A stretch of DNA of 64,000 nt, taken from the NCBI RefSeq assembly GCF_015706575.1, contig NW_024037068.1:868001-932000 (forward strand). The letters run 5' to 3'. The notes beneath the pieces were generated by a model, which saw only the letters and a program-made list of their open reading frames with translations, did no database searches and was not told the origin of the DNA. Shown here in pieces: positions 11,220-22,500 of the stretch. The stretch's first letter is position 1. Each line of letters starts with the position of its first letter. The DNA is from Patiria miniata. Its lineage: Eukaryota > Echinodermata > Asteroidea > Valvatida > Asterinidae. Both the position numbers and the translations under genes were made by a program.

Positions 11220-12270
11220 ACGTGCCTGCTGCCCCCCCCCCCTCGGCAAAGCTGGCTCCGCCCCAGTTCTAAATCCACCCGTGGGTGCACCACGCTAGTA
11301 TAGGGCATACAGCAAGGAAAAGATAGGCCATAATCCGACAAAAACAAATATGAGAGAAATACATATCTAAATCAACGTCTGATTGGAATACGACTCAGTG
11401 TGCTTCCAAAGCCGATATGTCAATGAAAGCGAATATCAGCTAACAAGACGACGATTAACCTTGCAATTACCTAAACTACTACAGTATCAACCTCGTCCCC
11501 AGTGCTTACTTTATTTCCAACCTCATTTCCAATAGTAAGCCCTGGATAGGACACTTTTTATACACTTTAATTGTTTTCTTGTGTAAAGCGTTGTGATACC
11601 AGTTTGTGTAAGAACGCTATATAAGTGCCCTGATTATTATTATTATTATTATTATTTCTTCCTGTATCCTGATTCGATGCTGCAATCGGCTAGTAATGGA
11701 TTTATACCATGTACTTGGTGTTATTATTTTCAACGTGCAGTGTGTGTTTTCACAATCATTGTAATTAAAAACGTCCACGCCTTCTCAAAAATACTCCTCT
11801 CCTTTTCCAATGTGCTCATATTAATATGAAATGTGATACTGCATAATTGGCGGGATAAGATTGTAACATTTTAACTTCGAAAACAATCGTGTTTTCGTAA
11901 CTCACGGCGCGAATTGGTACGGTTAAAAACCGTTTTTATCCCAGACACCGCATACAAAAAACAAACGCTAATGTAACGCACAGGCAGGCACCGGAATATT
12001 CCTCATTTGCATACGTGTTCAAAAATCTTGCACATGCAATACCAGGGTAAGAGAGCAGGTAGTGGTGGGCGCGTACTGCTCGACACCCTGTGGACGAGGT
12101 TGCTACAGTATAGACTACATAAAGTTTGTTGATCGGTTCATCAACAGATGCCCCCCCCCCAAACTGAAATCCAGTGCAATTCAATTAGGACTTTTCCCCC
12201 CAAAAGGTAGTGGCTAATAAGATGGGGGTGTTCATGCGTTGAAGTCAACACTCTTTCTTATGAAACTCAG
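11220..12270. other. Gene-free stretch with a SINE-like tail
   Basis: No supported exon. At 11480-11660 there is sequence resembling a SINE 3' end ('gcgttgtgatac', 'cgctatataagtgccc') followed by an (ATT)n run at about 11635-11657, the same tail type as the SINE at 24 kb. The rest is AT-rich and unremarkable. Confidence 0.4.
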
Positions 12271-12275
12271 GAATA

Positions 12276-13200
12276 ATGGACACAAATACTTGCTGGAGAC
12301 TATGCGACATTAAGGTACTATTAGAATACACAGATTTCAGTAAAGTCTTTTGCGCGCCTGTCGCAATTACTGCACGGTCTGCAGAATCCACTCAGGAGAA
12401 GCAGCAGGCGGCTTATCAGCAAGGAACGAAAGATCAGGTAAACGACCTGCATCTACAAAAGGCTGCCTCTATAGCCTACACCTTTCATATAATAAACAAA
12501 CCACTGCCCTGGATAACATACTAGGGCTTTGTCAAGACTGGATTTTTTATTCTCCTATTTTGCAGCCGGTTCCGTGAAGAACGCGATAATGAAGTTGCTG
12601 CGGGGTGGTTCCACCAACAAGATTAATCAAATCCAGTTTTGGCAATTTTGGCAGTTCTACTATTCCTGCCTCCATGGCTCTACTCGGTAAATTCCGAGCA
12701 TATACAGCGCGCGTGAGAAATTTCCTGGGTAGCGCTGCCAATATTGCCAAGACCGCATAGTGATTCATCTTGTTGAGACCTCGCCTGTCACGGACCGGCT
12801 GTATAATAAGGGTAATAAAATTCAAATCCATTCTTGGACCAACTATGGATGACCCTGCTCACGGACATTATAAGCCCCACCAATAACTCAAAGGAACAAC
12901 CCATGGATCAAAATGTCCAGCAAAAATTACACGGCCTATAGAAAGACCCACACACTGTTGTATAATTCAGGTTGCCCATGCAAGGAAATCAAGAGCAAAG
13001 TGACGTTTGCAGACACACAGTACTTACAAAATAGTTGAACCTTCGAAGAGAAATATTTTAGTTTGTTACACAATTTTTTAAATGGATTTATTTCTACAAA
13101 TCACTAAAATTTAATCACTTTTGCAAGTTGATTAGGCCTATACTGTTTTGTTAATAAGTTTACAAGAATTTAATGTATATAAATTACACTCTCTTGTTAT
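12276..13200. repeat. Duplicated block, copy 1 (partner 14520-15420; partial copy 14120-14300)
   Basis: Shared in order: 'caaatacttgctgga', 'atacacagatttca', 'caaaaggctgcctctat', a foldback element, then 'gttaataagtt' and 'acaagaatt'. The block at 14.1 kb repeats only the first part. Short frames in it are not conserved between the copies, so I read it as repeat rather than gene. Confidence 0.65.
12530..12843. mobile_element. Foldback element, copy 1
   Basis: Long imperfect inverted arms: 'cagccggttccgtg' and 'ggcaattttggcag' on the left are mirrored by 'tgccaatattgcc' and 'cacggaccggctg' on the right. A second copy lies at 14728-15062. No coding capacity. Confidence 0.6.
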
Positions 13201-13299
13201 ACGTACATGACATAAAATAGATGTAATATATGTTTTTTTTCTTCAATTCTCTGGAGAATATTTTAAGGAGTAAATATCGTGATGTCAATCATAAACAAA

Positions 13300-13990
13300 A
13301 GGGGCACTTGCTCAGAAAAGGGGGCAGCTTCTGTCAGTGTGAAAGTGAGAGCCTTTTGGCTTCCGCAATGGCGGATCCAGAAGACACCACCCAAACAAAT
13401 TTGGTCCCCAAAAAGTGGGTTCACAAATTCTAGGCCCGCTTAGGGGCCCTGGAAAAAAAGGATTCTAGATGCTCTGTGGTGCGAATCGTACCGAGGCAAT
13501 TTCTGACAGCTATAACCAATGTATTTTTAGGAAAAGATGGTGGTGTACGTTTGGCACACCGCACATGCAAACCTTCCGCCCCCGGAGGTGACCTCTCTGG
13601 GTCCGCCCATTTTGATGGCCAGCTCAGTGATCATTCTATTCGCGTGAGGAGGAGCACTATAATATTTAAGAGGGTCACAATTTTAATGTTAGGAGCGGGG
13701 AACTAATAAAATTGTGCTTTCGAGGGGCAGTTGCACATCTCGAGAAAATGCACAATCTTATTAATGCGAGAGGGGCACTTGTGTTTTTGAGGGGCAGTTT
13801 TCCATTACTTACAAGAGAGGAAACAATTTTATTTGTCGCGCGAACATATGCTTTCATGACTTTGTGTGCATTTTAGGAGCAGTTTTGTTTTCATCTCGAG
13901 GGGGCACATTTATAAACGCGAGAGGGGCACTTTTGTTGGCCTGGGATTATCTGCCCCCCCCCGGTTCCGCCGCCCCGGCCCTGTTTGTGA
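13300..13990. repeat. 'gaggggcac' repeat block, copy 1 (partner 16790-17490)
   Basis: Both blocks have 'cttgctcagaaaa', several degenerate units containing 'gcgagaggggcac' or 'gaggggca', and 'ttttgttggcctggga' near the end. They share the same orientation and look like two copies of one complex repeat with an internal short array. Confidence 0.6.
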
Positions 13991-14358
13991 CTGATTCTCA
14001 ACTGATTTGTGCTCATCAATTTGCTAAGCGATAGTTTCTGATTGCTATTTAGTCAACAAATCTCTCAAACTTTGCTGCTCAGGGCTAATCCGGCTGCAAT
14101 CGGTAAACAGATATTTTCAAGACTTCAAGGACATGAATACTTGCTGGATGCTATGCAGCAAGGTCCTACATACAATACACAGATTTCAATTACAAAAGTC
14201 TTCCGAAAACCTCGTAATTACTAGCAGTATCCATTCTGTATAGAAGCAAATACTAGACGGCTTATCAACGAAGGACGAACGATCAGGTAAATAAGGACTT
14301 TCTTGAAAGGCAGTAACTAAAATTTTGGAATCCAAGACTTTTCAAGGGGTAGGGTATT

Positions 14359-14432
14359 GGTGAGGTGGGAGTGGGGGTGAGGTGGGAGTGGGGGTGAGGT
14401 GGGAGTGGGGGTGAGGTGGGAGTGGGGGTGGG
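14359..14432. repeat. 17-bp G-rich minisatellite
   Basis: Four tandem copies of ggtgaggtgggagtggg plus a partial unit. The G-triplets could form a quadruplex. Proline-rich frames on the other strand are artefacts of the repeat. Confidence 0.85.
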
Positions 14433-14519
14433 TGGGGGTTCGGGTGAAGTTCGGGGAGGGGTGGGAGAAGTGCTTATGTGTTTTAAGTCCACACGCTTTC
14501 TTACGAAATTCCAAATTAA

Positions 14520-15420
14520 TAGACAAATACTTGCTGGAGGCAATGTGGCATTAATAAGGTCCTACAATACACAGATTTCAATTACAAAAGTCTTTTGCAA
14601 CCCTGTCGCAATTACTGCAGTATCCAGGCGTAAGATCAGGTAAACAACATGTATCTACAAAAGGCTGCCTCTATTTGCCTATCCTTTACAATGAAAACAA
14701 AACGCTACCCTGGATAACCTCCTAGTCTTCATCCAAGACTGGAATTGTATTCCCCTATTTTGCAGCCGGTTCCGTGATGAATGCGGTTAATTAAGTTGCC
14801 GCAGGTTGGTGGAGCTCTCTACCAACAAGATGAGTCAAATCTAGTCCTGGCACTATTGGCAGCTTTACCCAGGGAATCCTGAGCATACCTCACGCACATG
14901 CATTAGCTTGAATACAGCGCGCGTGAGGAATTTCCTGGGTAGCGCTGCCAATATTGCCAAGACTGCATTTGATTCATCTTGTTGAGAACTCGCTTGACAC
15001 GGACCGGTTGTGTAATTTATAAGGAGAATAAATTCAAATCCAGTCTTTGAACAAGGCTATGGATGACCCTGCTTACGGACATATAAGCCCCAAATAACTC
15101 AAAAGAAAGAACTCATGGATTTTAAGATGAATCAAAATGTCCAGCAAAAATGATAAGATCTAGAAAGACCCACACACTGTTGTGGAATTTAGGAGGCCCA
15201 TGCTTTGAAACCAAAAGCAAATGATGTGTGCTGACACACAGTGCATACAAAATAGTTGAACTTTTGAATAGAAATATTTCAGTTTGTTATAAAAATGTTT
15301 TTTTGCATGGATATATTCTTACAAATCATTAACAATTAATTACTTTTGCAAGTTGATATTTTATCTACTTTTTTTGTTAATAAGTTGACAAGAATTAAAT
15401 TTCATGAAAGAAGTTTTATC
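14520..15420. repeat. Duplicated block, copy 2 (partner 12276-13200)
   Basis: Same order of segments as the 12.3-13.2 kb block, including the foldback element. Confidence 0.65.
14728..15062. mobile_element. Foldback element, copy 2
   Basis: Same arms as the copy at 12530-12843 ('cagccggttccgtg' on the left, 'cacggaccggttg' on the right). Confidence 0.6.
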
Positions 15421-15437
15421 AGGCTGGTAAAATTTCA

Positions 15438-15600
15438 ACTTTGTAAATGAATTTTCTATAAACACAGCCAATTAATTACGTAGTTTCGTTTACGTTTCGA
15501 CTAGTTTCACTAGGATGAGGATGACTAGTGAAACTAGTTGAAACGTAAACGAAACTACTTAAGAAATTGGCTGTGTTTATAGAAAATTCATTTACAAAGT
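15438..15600. mobile_element. Near-perfect palindromic foldback, 163 bp
   Basis: 'actttgtaaatg...cacagccaatt' on the left is mirrored by 'aattggctgtg...catttacaaagt' on the right, with inner arms around 'cgtttacgtttc' and 'gaaacgtaaacg'. The loop is only about 12 bases, near 'ggatgaggatg'. It is a miniature foldback element or a hairpin left by one. Confidence 0.75.
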
Positions 15601-16333
15601 ATCACACTCTTTTGTAACACGTACATTATAAATGAAATATCTGTAGCTGTAATAGTATTTCTAATTCTCTGCAAAATCTTTTTGAGGTGTAAATATCGTG
15701 ATGTCTAAGCTTTGAACAAAATTAACTACAGAAACTCCATGCAGGCAAAAAGTGACAGCAAATACATGTATGAAGCATAATCACGTATTGGTTAAATGCA
15801 AGATTCCAAGACTTTTCCAGGACCTTTTGTTCTTGGAATATCATCCACAACTTCCACAACTCCTTGTAAAATAACAAAGTTCCATGCTTGTCTATGATAG
15901 CTTTAAAGCCCGCGGGATTTTGCAGTATTTTGTCCCTGGCTGTGAGAATTACACTGGCATGCAGGTGCCCTGTGGTGCCATCTTACCAGTAGTAGCTTCT
16001 GATTGTGGTCAACATATTAGTCTCCTAATAACCTAATAGTAAAGGATTCATTATTGTTTTCTTTGCAAGCACTGGCCTTCATGAAACTTGGTCTTGTGAC
16101 GGGCTGCAACAGCACCCTCTGTAATTCTCGCATGGATACAATAGGTTCTTGTATCGTTCTGTGCCTTATGTGCATAAGGAAAGCGTTGCAAGTACATGTA
16201 CGTATTTGTACATTAACCAGAATCAAGACCCCTCAATGTTTTTTTCTTCTTTTTCATCTTCTTTGTTTTGATATTCTTCGAGCATCTTTTTCATCCTGCG
16301 CAAACACCCTACGTTGTATGGGTCAAATGGGTC

Positions 16334-16573
16334 TCAATCTTCTTCATCTTCTTCATCTTCTTCATCCTCTTCATCCTCTTCATCTTCTTCTTCATCCTCT
16401 TCATCTTCTTCTTCATCTTCTTCATCTTCTACATCTTCTTCATCTACTTCATCTGATTCTGTCTGCTGTTCGGTGTTTTCGTGTGGATTGTGCCGCCCTC
16501 CACCGATCAAAGCGGCCAGCGTTTCTACGTCACGGCTGTATTGCATGCACAGACCATACGCTGAAAGGCCAGC
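16334..16573 (-). CDS. Ankyrin gene exon 23: degenerate repeat and Glu/Asp tail
   Basis: 79 residues (740-818) and TGA. The first 25 (AGLSAYGLCMQYSRD, then LAALIGGG) resemble the first part of an ankyrin repeat. After a short linker (HNPHENTEQQTES), about 40 residues are Glu and Asp with two Val. The tail is encoded by a TTCATC/TCCTCT-type triplet repeat on the plus strand. The acceptor '(cc)ggaaag' is pyrimidine-poor, so the join to exon 22 is the least certain in the gene; it is supported by phase 0 and the repeat-like start. Confidence 0.62.
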   Translation of the reverse strand, partial: AGLSAYGLCMQYSRDVETLAALIGGGRHNPHENTEQQTESDEVDEEDVEDEEDEEEDEEDEEEDEEDEEDEEDEEDEED

Positions 16574-19500
16574 CTTTCCGGAAAACACACAAGTTGTGTG
16601 AAAGGTTAATATGCAAGTTGCCTAATTAAACTGTTTTCCCGCTCATTTTATGAACTTGGGTTTTCTTGTATTTTCCGTGTATAGACCGAGCACACTAAAA
16701 ACGGTGCACCCATGGAGGACTCAGATCCCTTTTAATGGTGGAAGTATTGTGCCAGCTATGCTTATCAAACTTGGAGGGGGGGGGGGGGTGTCACCAAAAC
16801 GGTGCACTTGCTCAGAAAAAACAGGCACCTTCCATCGGTGTGAAAGAGGAGACAATTTTAAAACTATTTTCGTTCACACTGCAAGGAATACATGTAACCA
16901 GGTACACAATTCACTAACAACATTGATATATATGTGTTTTAAAAAAAATAAAATTCTTAATTCCCTTACTCAAAATATTACAGTGTAGGCCTATTCCTGA
17001 AAAAGTTTCAATATAGCCAGATTGTTCTCAAATAAGATAATTTTTTTTTCACTTGAGAGAGCCCTTCGGCCTCCTGTACAGCCCAGGCAGTAACCTCTCT
17101 GGGTTGGCCTTTGAGTTTGACTAGTTAGGCCTATGCGAAAGGACCATTTTTTTTTAAAATGAGAGGGGCACTGTTGCTTTTGATGACCAGTTCAGTGACC
17201 ATTTTTTCGCGTGAGGGCCCATTTCCCATCTCGAGAGGGGCACAAGTGCGAGAGGGGTATTTGTGCTTTCGAGGGATAGATTACCATCTCGTGAATGTTC
17301 ACAATCTTGTTAATGTGCGAGGGGTATTTGTATTTTTGAGGGGCACTTTTGCATCACAAGAGAGGAGAAAATTTGTAAGTGCGATCACATTGTTTTCACG
17401 TGTGCGTTTTATGGGCAGTTTTGTTTTCACATCGAGGGGGCACATTTATGACCGCGAGAGGGGCACTTTTGTTGGCCTGGGAATATCTGAGGGGATGGGG
17501 TTTGTTTTCCATCAGTAAATGTGGGCCGATTTTTTTTCATCAGATGTCTCATTCAAAAGTGAATAACTTTGGAATTGCTGGAGAAATTGACTTTAAGTTT
17601 CTGGGTGAATTTTCAAGTGCTGCATCAGAACCAATTTTTTACTGGTTAATAATAGCGCTTTTAACAAAGATCAAAGCGCTTTACATGATTATTACCCCAT
17701 ATCATTGGGCCAATGGGCCATGGGAGTACACAGCTTGATGCTGTCTGTTAACCCTAATCAAGCTGGGTTATTTTGACCAACTCTCAGCCGGGGGGGGGGG
17801 GGGGGGGGGCATCGGCCATCGAGTGACAAACAATTTTGAAACTCGGTACATGCATAGAGCAACTCATCATGAACATACCCAAGAAATTTCATGACTACAG
17901 ATCAAAGGGTATTGGAATTATGGCTAATTAATTATTCATATGTACGAATGGTAATTGTGCTCTGTGTACATGACGTATATGAGAAAATTAAGTTTTCCTG
18001 GCGCATAGCGCCGGAAAGTTTTTCACTACGCGGAAACCCCTAGTCCAATATTTATGTTTTTAGTATCAAAAGATGCACAACGCTCGAGGCTAAAAAGTCA
18101 TAACAGCTCGGGTCGCAGAAAAAATTCTTTTAAAGGCTATCGCGGAAAAAGTTGAAGGGGGGGGGTGTTGATTCTGACCCCCCACGACCCTTTTAGGGTT
18201 AAGCGCAATGAAGCTAATTCAATCACAATGGCCATCTCTACCCTCGCAGGTACCCATTTTACTCCTGGGTGGGGAGAAGCAATGAGTGACAAGGTACCTT
18301 GCCCAAGGGCACACGCACCATCAACCCAGGCTGGACTCGAACCCACAACCTGCAGAATTACCCGCAGACCACAAAATCAATGCCCCATACCACGAGGCCA
18401 CGGCACTCCGCATTCCAGTTAATTATTATTTTTTTTGCAAAATGACAATTTACAGTCATTTCTTTTCGCAACTCTTCTTACATACACAAGAAGACGAAGA
18501 AGAAGAAGAAAAAAGGAAAGATAAAGAAGCATTCGCATTTTTTTGGCAAAAAGAAATAACTATAAAAAAGAAGAAATGAGTGTTTTGAGTACCTTCATTT
18601 TAATTTCTGCATTTGCACCCGCTCTGAGTAGACGTCGGACACACTCTGCATCTTTCATGACGGCATAATGGACAGCAGTCCAACCATCCTGAATAATCCC
18701 AACAAAATAAAGCATTAACTTCGGATTCATCTCAATAAATGAGTTGAATGTATACAAAGTAGTATTTGCTTGTACATGTGTACTACTTATTTTTAAGCAT
18801 TACTTGCATTTATCTGACTAAAATGAAGCAAATGCTTTTACTGGAAAGCATTTGTTCAAAACAAACATATCCAGCTCCTGATTTTTTTTCGTTGCAGCAT
18901 GCACCTAAAATAAAAACCAAATCTTTGGATAAACTTGTCCAGTCCACCAGAAGAATATTATGGTTCAATGTCGCTCGTTCACTTTGCTTGCAATTTGCTA
19001 CAATTGTAAATACATTAGTGGACAACTTTCTTTTGTACATCAAGATGCATTAATTTATAAACATTCTCCTGTTCCGCATCGTGGACATCGTGAAAATTAA
19101 ACATTTTCGCGTACCATGCAACCATCTCTTTGTGGGAAGCTGACTTGGGCGATGTTAGCGCGTGCATACTACACCCCTGCGTCAGTTCCAAGACTGCTTT
19201 GTAAAGCGCATGCGTAGTAGACTGTTGCACGGGTAACCCGTGTCACAGTCTACTACGCATGCGCATTTACCCTGTGCGTGACTCCTCACGCGTGCTTGGT
19301 AAACAGCACAAATAACGTCTGGCACGTAATTGTGAATTGACCAGTAAAAGTTCGGCTGTCGATCATGAATATGTATGAGGTATAATAATATACAAATTAA
19401 GAATGTCTACGAGTGTTCACCTCATGGAATGAAACATTCCATCTGTCACCAAATGAAATTCTTCTTTCCATTGCACTCACAAACTTTCACTATTTGTTTT

Positions 19501-22500
19501 ACACAACACCTGAATAATCCTTGTCATCTGATTGGTCAGAGCTGCCAAAAGTGTACCCGTGCATTGGAACTTCCATTTACCGTGGAATGGACCTTCCGTT
19601 TTTACCGTGCAGCTGCGCCGTGCGTTGGGACAAATAATGCAATGACACATGATCAATGACCCACCAATCAGATGACAGAGATTTAATCAGGCGTTGTATA
19701 ATGATATATATTCTCCTATACTTTAGTCTTCTGTTTAGTCTAATATTTTTTTAATGAAATGTGAGTCTTCACAAAACTTCCAAATGATTCCACTAGCTTT
19801 TGTATCTGGCCTTTAAATGTTTGAATCAAAATCTGGAAATATATTTCAACTTGAAAACAAAAACAAAAACAGAATAAGCACAAATTATTAAGTTCTAATT
19901 TAGACATATATACTCACGTCATCAACAGCATCAAGAGGAGCACCTTTGTTAATGAGATACTGCAGCGACTTGACATTGGATGATTGGGCAGCATTATGCA
20001 GGGGCAATTTACCGTTCTACAAAAAGAAAAAAAAAATGATTAACCCCTGTATTGTACCATTATTGCATTGTATTATTTCCTGATTAAAGGCACAGTCCAT
20101 CATTTGCAACTATCCAAAATGTAACTGACATAATTATTGAGACTAAACTCCCTGTGAAATTATTCTGTTGGGCAAGCTGTCATTTTGCAAAAATCTATGA
20201 AAGACACATTGTTGGAAACGTCCGTTAGGCCAAAAGAAAAAAAAAGGCTCCGGTTTCTGGTATGCGCCCACGTCGCCTTATATCGGCAAATTTAAAAAGT
20301 TTTTTTTTTAATGAAATGATGATGTCTCAAAACCGCCAAACTCACTGGTTTGACTGGAATCCTGCTGCTGCACAATTTTACCATGTTTTTAGACGGGGTA
20401 ACGATCGGGAATAAGCTTTATGTGGCCTCTCTGGGCTCCCATTTATTTTGCACTAAATTTAGTGGGGCACCACTTGCAGTCATCAGCCCACATTTGAAGG
20501 GAAAAAAAGGAAAAAAGAAAAAAAAAAAGGAAAAAAGCCGCATTGCCGCACCAATTTTGGGGCAAGCTCCATACCAGAAACTGAAGTGGGTTTTTTGGCC
20601 TTAGTAGTTCCTTTTTTTAAAAATTTGGCGAAGCGCGTGCAAGCATTGACACAACGCTCACGGTTGCTATAATTCGTCAGTTCAGTGCACTACATCGCGT
20701 AGCTGCAATCAGCTCAGTGAGAACATGTCTCGGACGCTGAATTCAGGCCCAATTCAAAACATAAATCAGCAACTTTGGATTTGAAATGGAGATCCTAGAA
20801 TATTGTTTTCTCTGAATATGCAGCATTCACTGAGCTGAAACTTCATCAGGTTAGTTGCACAGCACCCTTTTTTAGATTTTGAAAACTTTTGTAGCTTCAA
20901 ATGAACATAATGTGTACACTACAAATGCTGGACGCTACCTTTAACCCAATAAAACATATGGCATTGGGCGTTTTGGGGCGGTAAAGGCAGCAATATACAG
21001 GGGCAGTTTGAGCAGGTACACAGACTAAATCAGCCAACTAGCTTATCTGATTGGTCAAATTTGTCCATGGTGGTAACCAGTCAGAATTCACAAGACGTGG
21101 GGGAGGGGGAAATTCTTGAGTCAAGGGCCATCAAATCAGCCATCATCGTTAACAGTAATCATTTGGAACCTCTCAACTCTGTAGCAAAATGTCTTATTTG
21201 CGGGGACACTGAAAGTCAAATACCTTAGCTGCAATGTCCATTCTAGCTCCAGCGTCCAGCAGAACTTTGCACGCACGGGCGTTGTGCTGGGCGGCCACGT
21301 GCAGCGCCGTCTCTCCATCCTGCCCAAGGGCAAACAAAAGCACAGTTAGACAAGCACTGGACCCCCTGCGAGATGCCTCCTCAACGAATGCCAATAGTGC
21401 TACACTCATGTCAAGCTGCCAAAGGTTAGTGCACGTTCAGAATGAACTACGAGTAGTTGTGCATACTTTAATAGCTATCCCACGAGCCTGAGTGGAACAC
21501 GGAATAATGTAGAGCCATATTAAAGTTACTAGACCGCTGACTCATGTACAAAGTGATGCCTACTGGGCGCATCCATGTTTGTACACAAACCTATGAGAAA
21601 TTGAAATTTTGTACGGGCTTTGTACGGCTATTTGCATATCTGCATTTGTATTCTATACAGGTGCGTTATCAAAGCCGAAACCGAAATGCACAATTAGTAA
21701 TTGAGAGCATTTTTATTTTGTGTAAGCAATGCAAACATTTGCACGTATTCGCTGCAGATAATTTTTGCTGTGATGTTTTTTTAACCGTCCTGAAGCGCTT
21801 ACAATTGTTTGCGTATGTTGTTCTTGCGTGTTGCATTTAGAATACACTTTAAAAATTCACTTCATCTAATGTATGTTCTACAGACACGCACATTAATTCA
21901 AAATGTCTGTGCGCAGGACGCCTTTAAAGTATCTCTGCACATAATGAGGAGTTTAGCGCTCTAGTGATTTAATATAGCCCTATGAGTAGTGCATATTTGT
22001 GTCCCATATTTAGAAGTGCATATTTGTGTCCCATATTCAGCCTAGTGGTATGTGGGATGCAAGACATTTTCCATGTTCCACAAACGTGACTGGGATAACA
22101 AATTTATCTCCAAACAAACTGGACGCATGTTAAAGACACGCACACAATACACAAACTTTTCAGCATTTTTTTTCTATTACAAGTGTGTGCAGAAGGAACG
22201 TCGCGCGCATCTTGGAATAGCCAATACGCACAGCGTGATACAGACCGTGCTATAAGTATAATATTACACTGCTGTTGTCATGGATCGAACCAATCAGGAT
22301 CCAGGATTCAAGTCGCTTGAATGTAATGTGTCATACGTGTATGAATCAATACATGCGAAAGCAAGGAGATCATGACCACAGGGTCCATACAAAAGGGTAA
22401 GACATTAAACACAAAAAATTACTTTACTCTTTATGATATGTGGACAATCTTTCATGGCGCGCAGCCGTGCACCTGAGCTCTCATCTTGCACAGAAACATG

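Noticed and set aside
12276-12524. Frame containing AESTQEKQQAAYQQGTKDQ before a GT
   Set aside because: It looked like an exon, but the related blocks at 14.1 and 14.5 kb do not keep the frame.
14283-14643. Pro/Thr/His-rich minus frames and a Gly/Val-rich plus frame
   Set aside because: Product of the 17-bp G-rich minisatellite.
16054-16629. Long plus-strand frame rich in His/Leu and Ser
   Set aside because: Its length comes from the TTCATC array. The minus frame, with an ankyrin-like start, an acceptor and an acidic tail, explains the region better.
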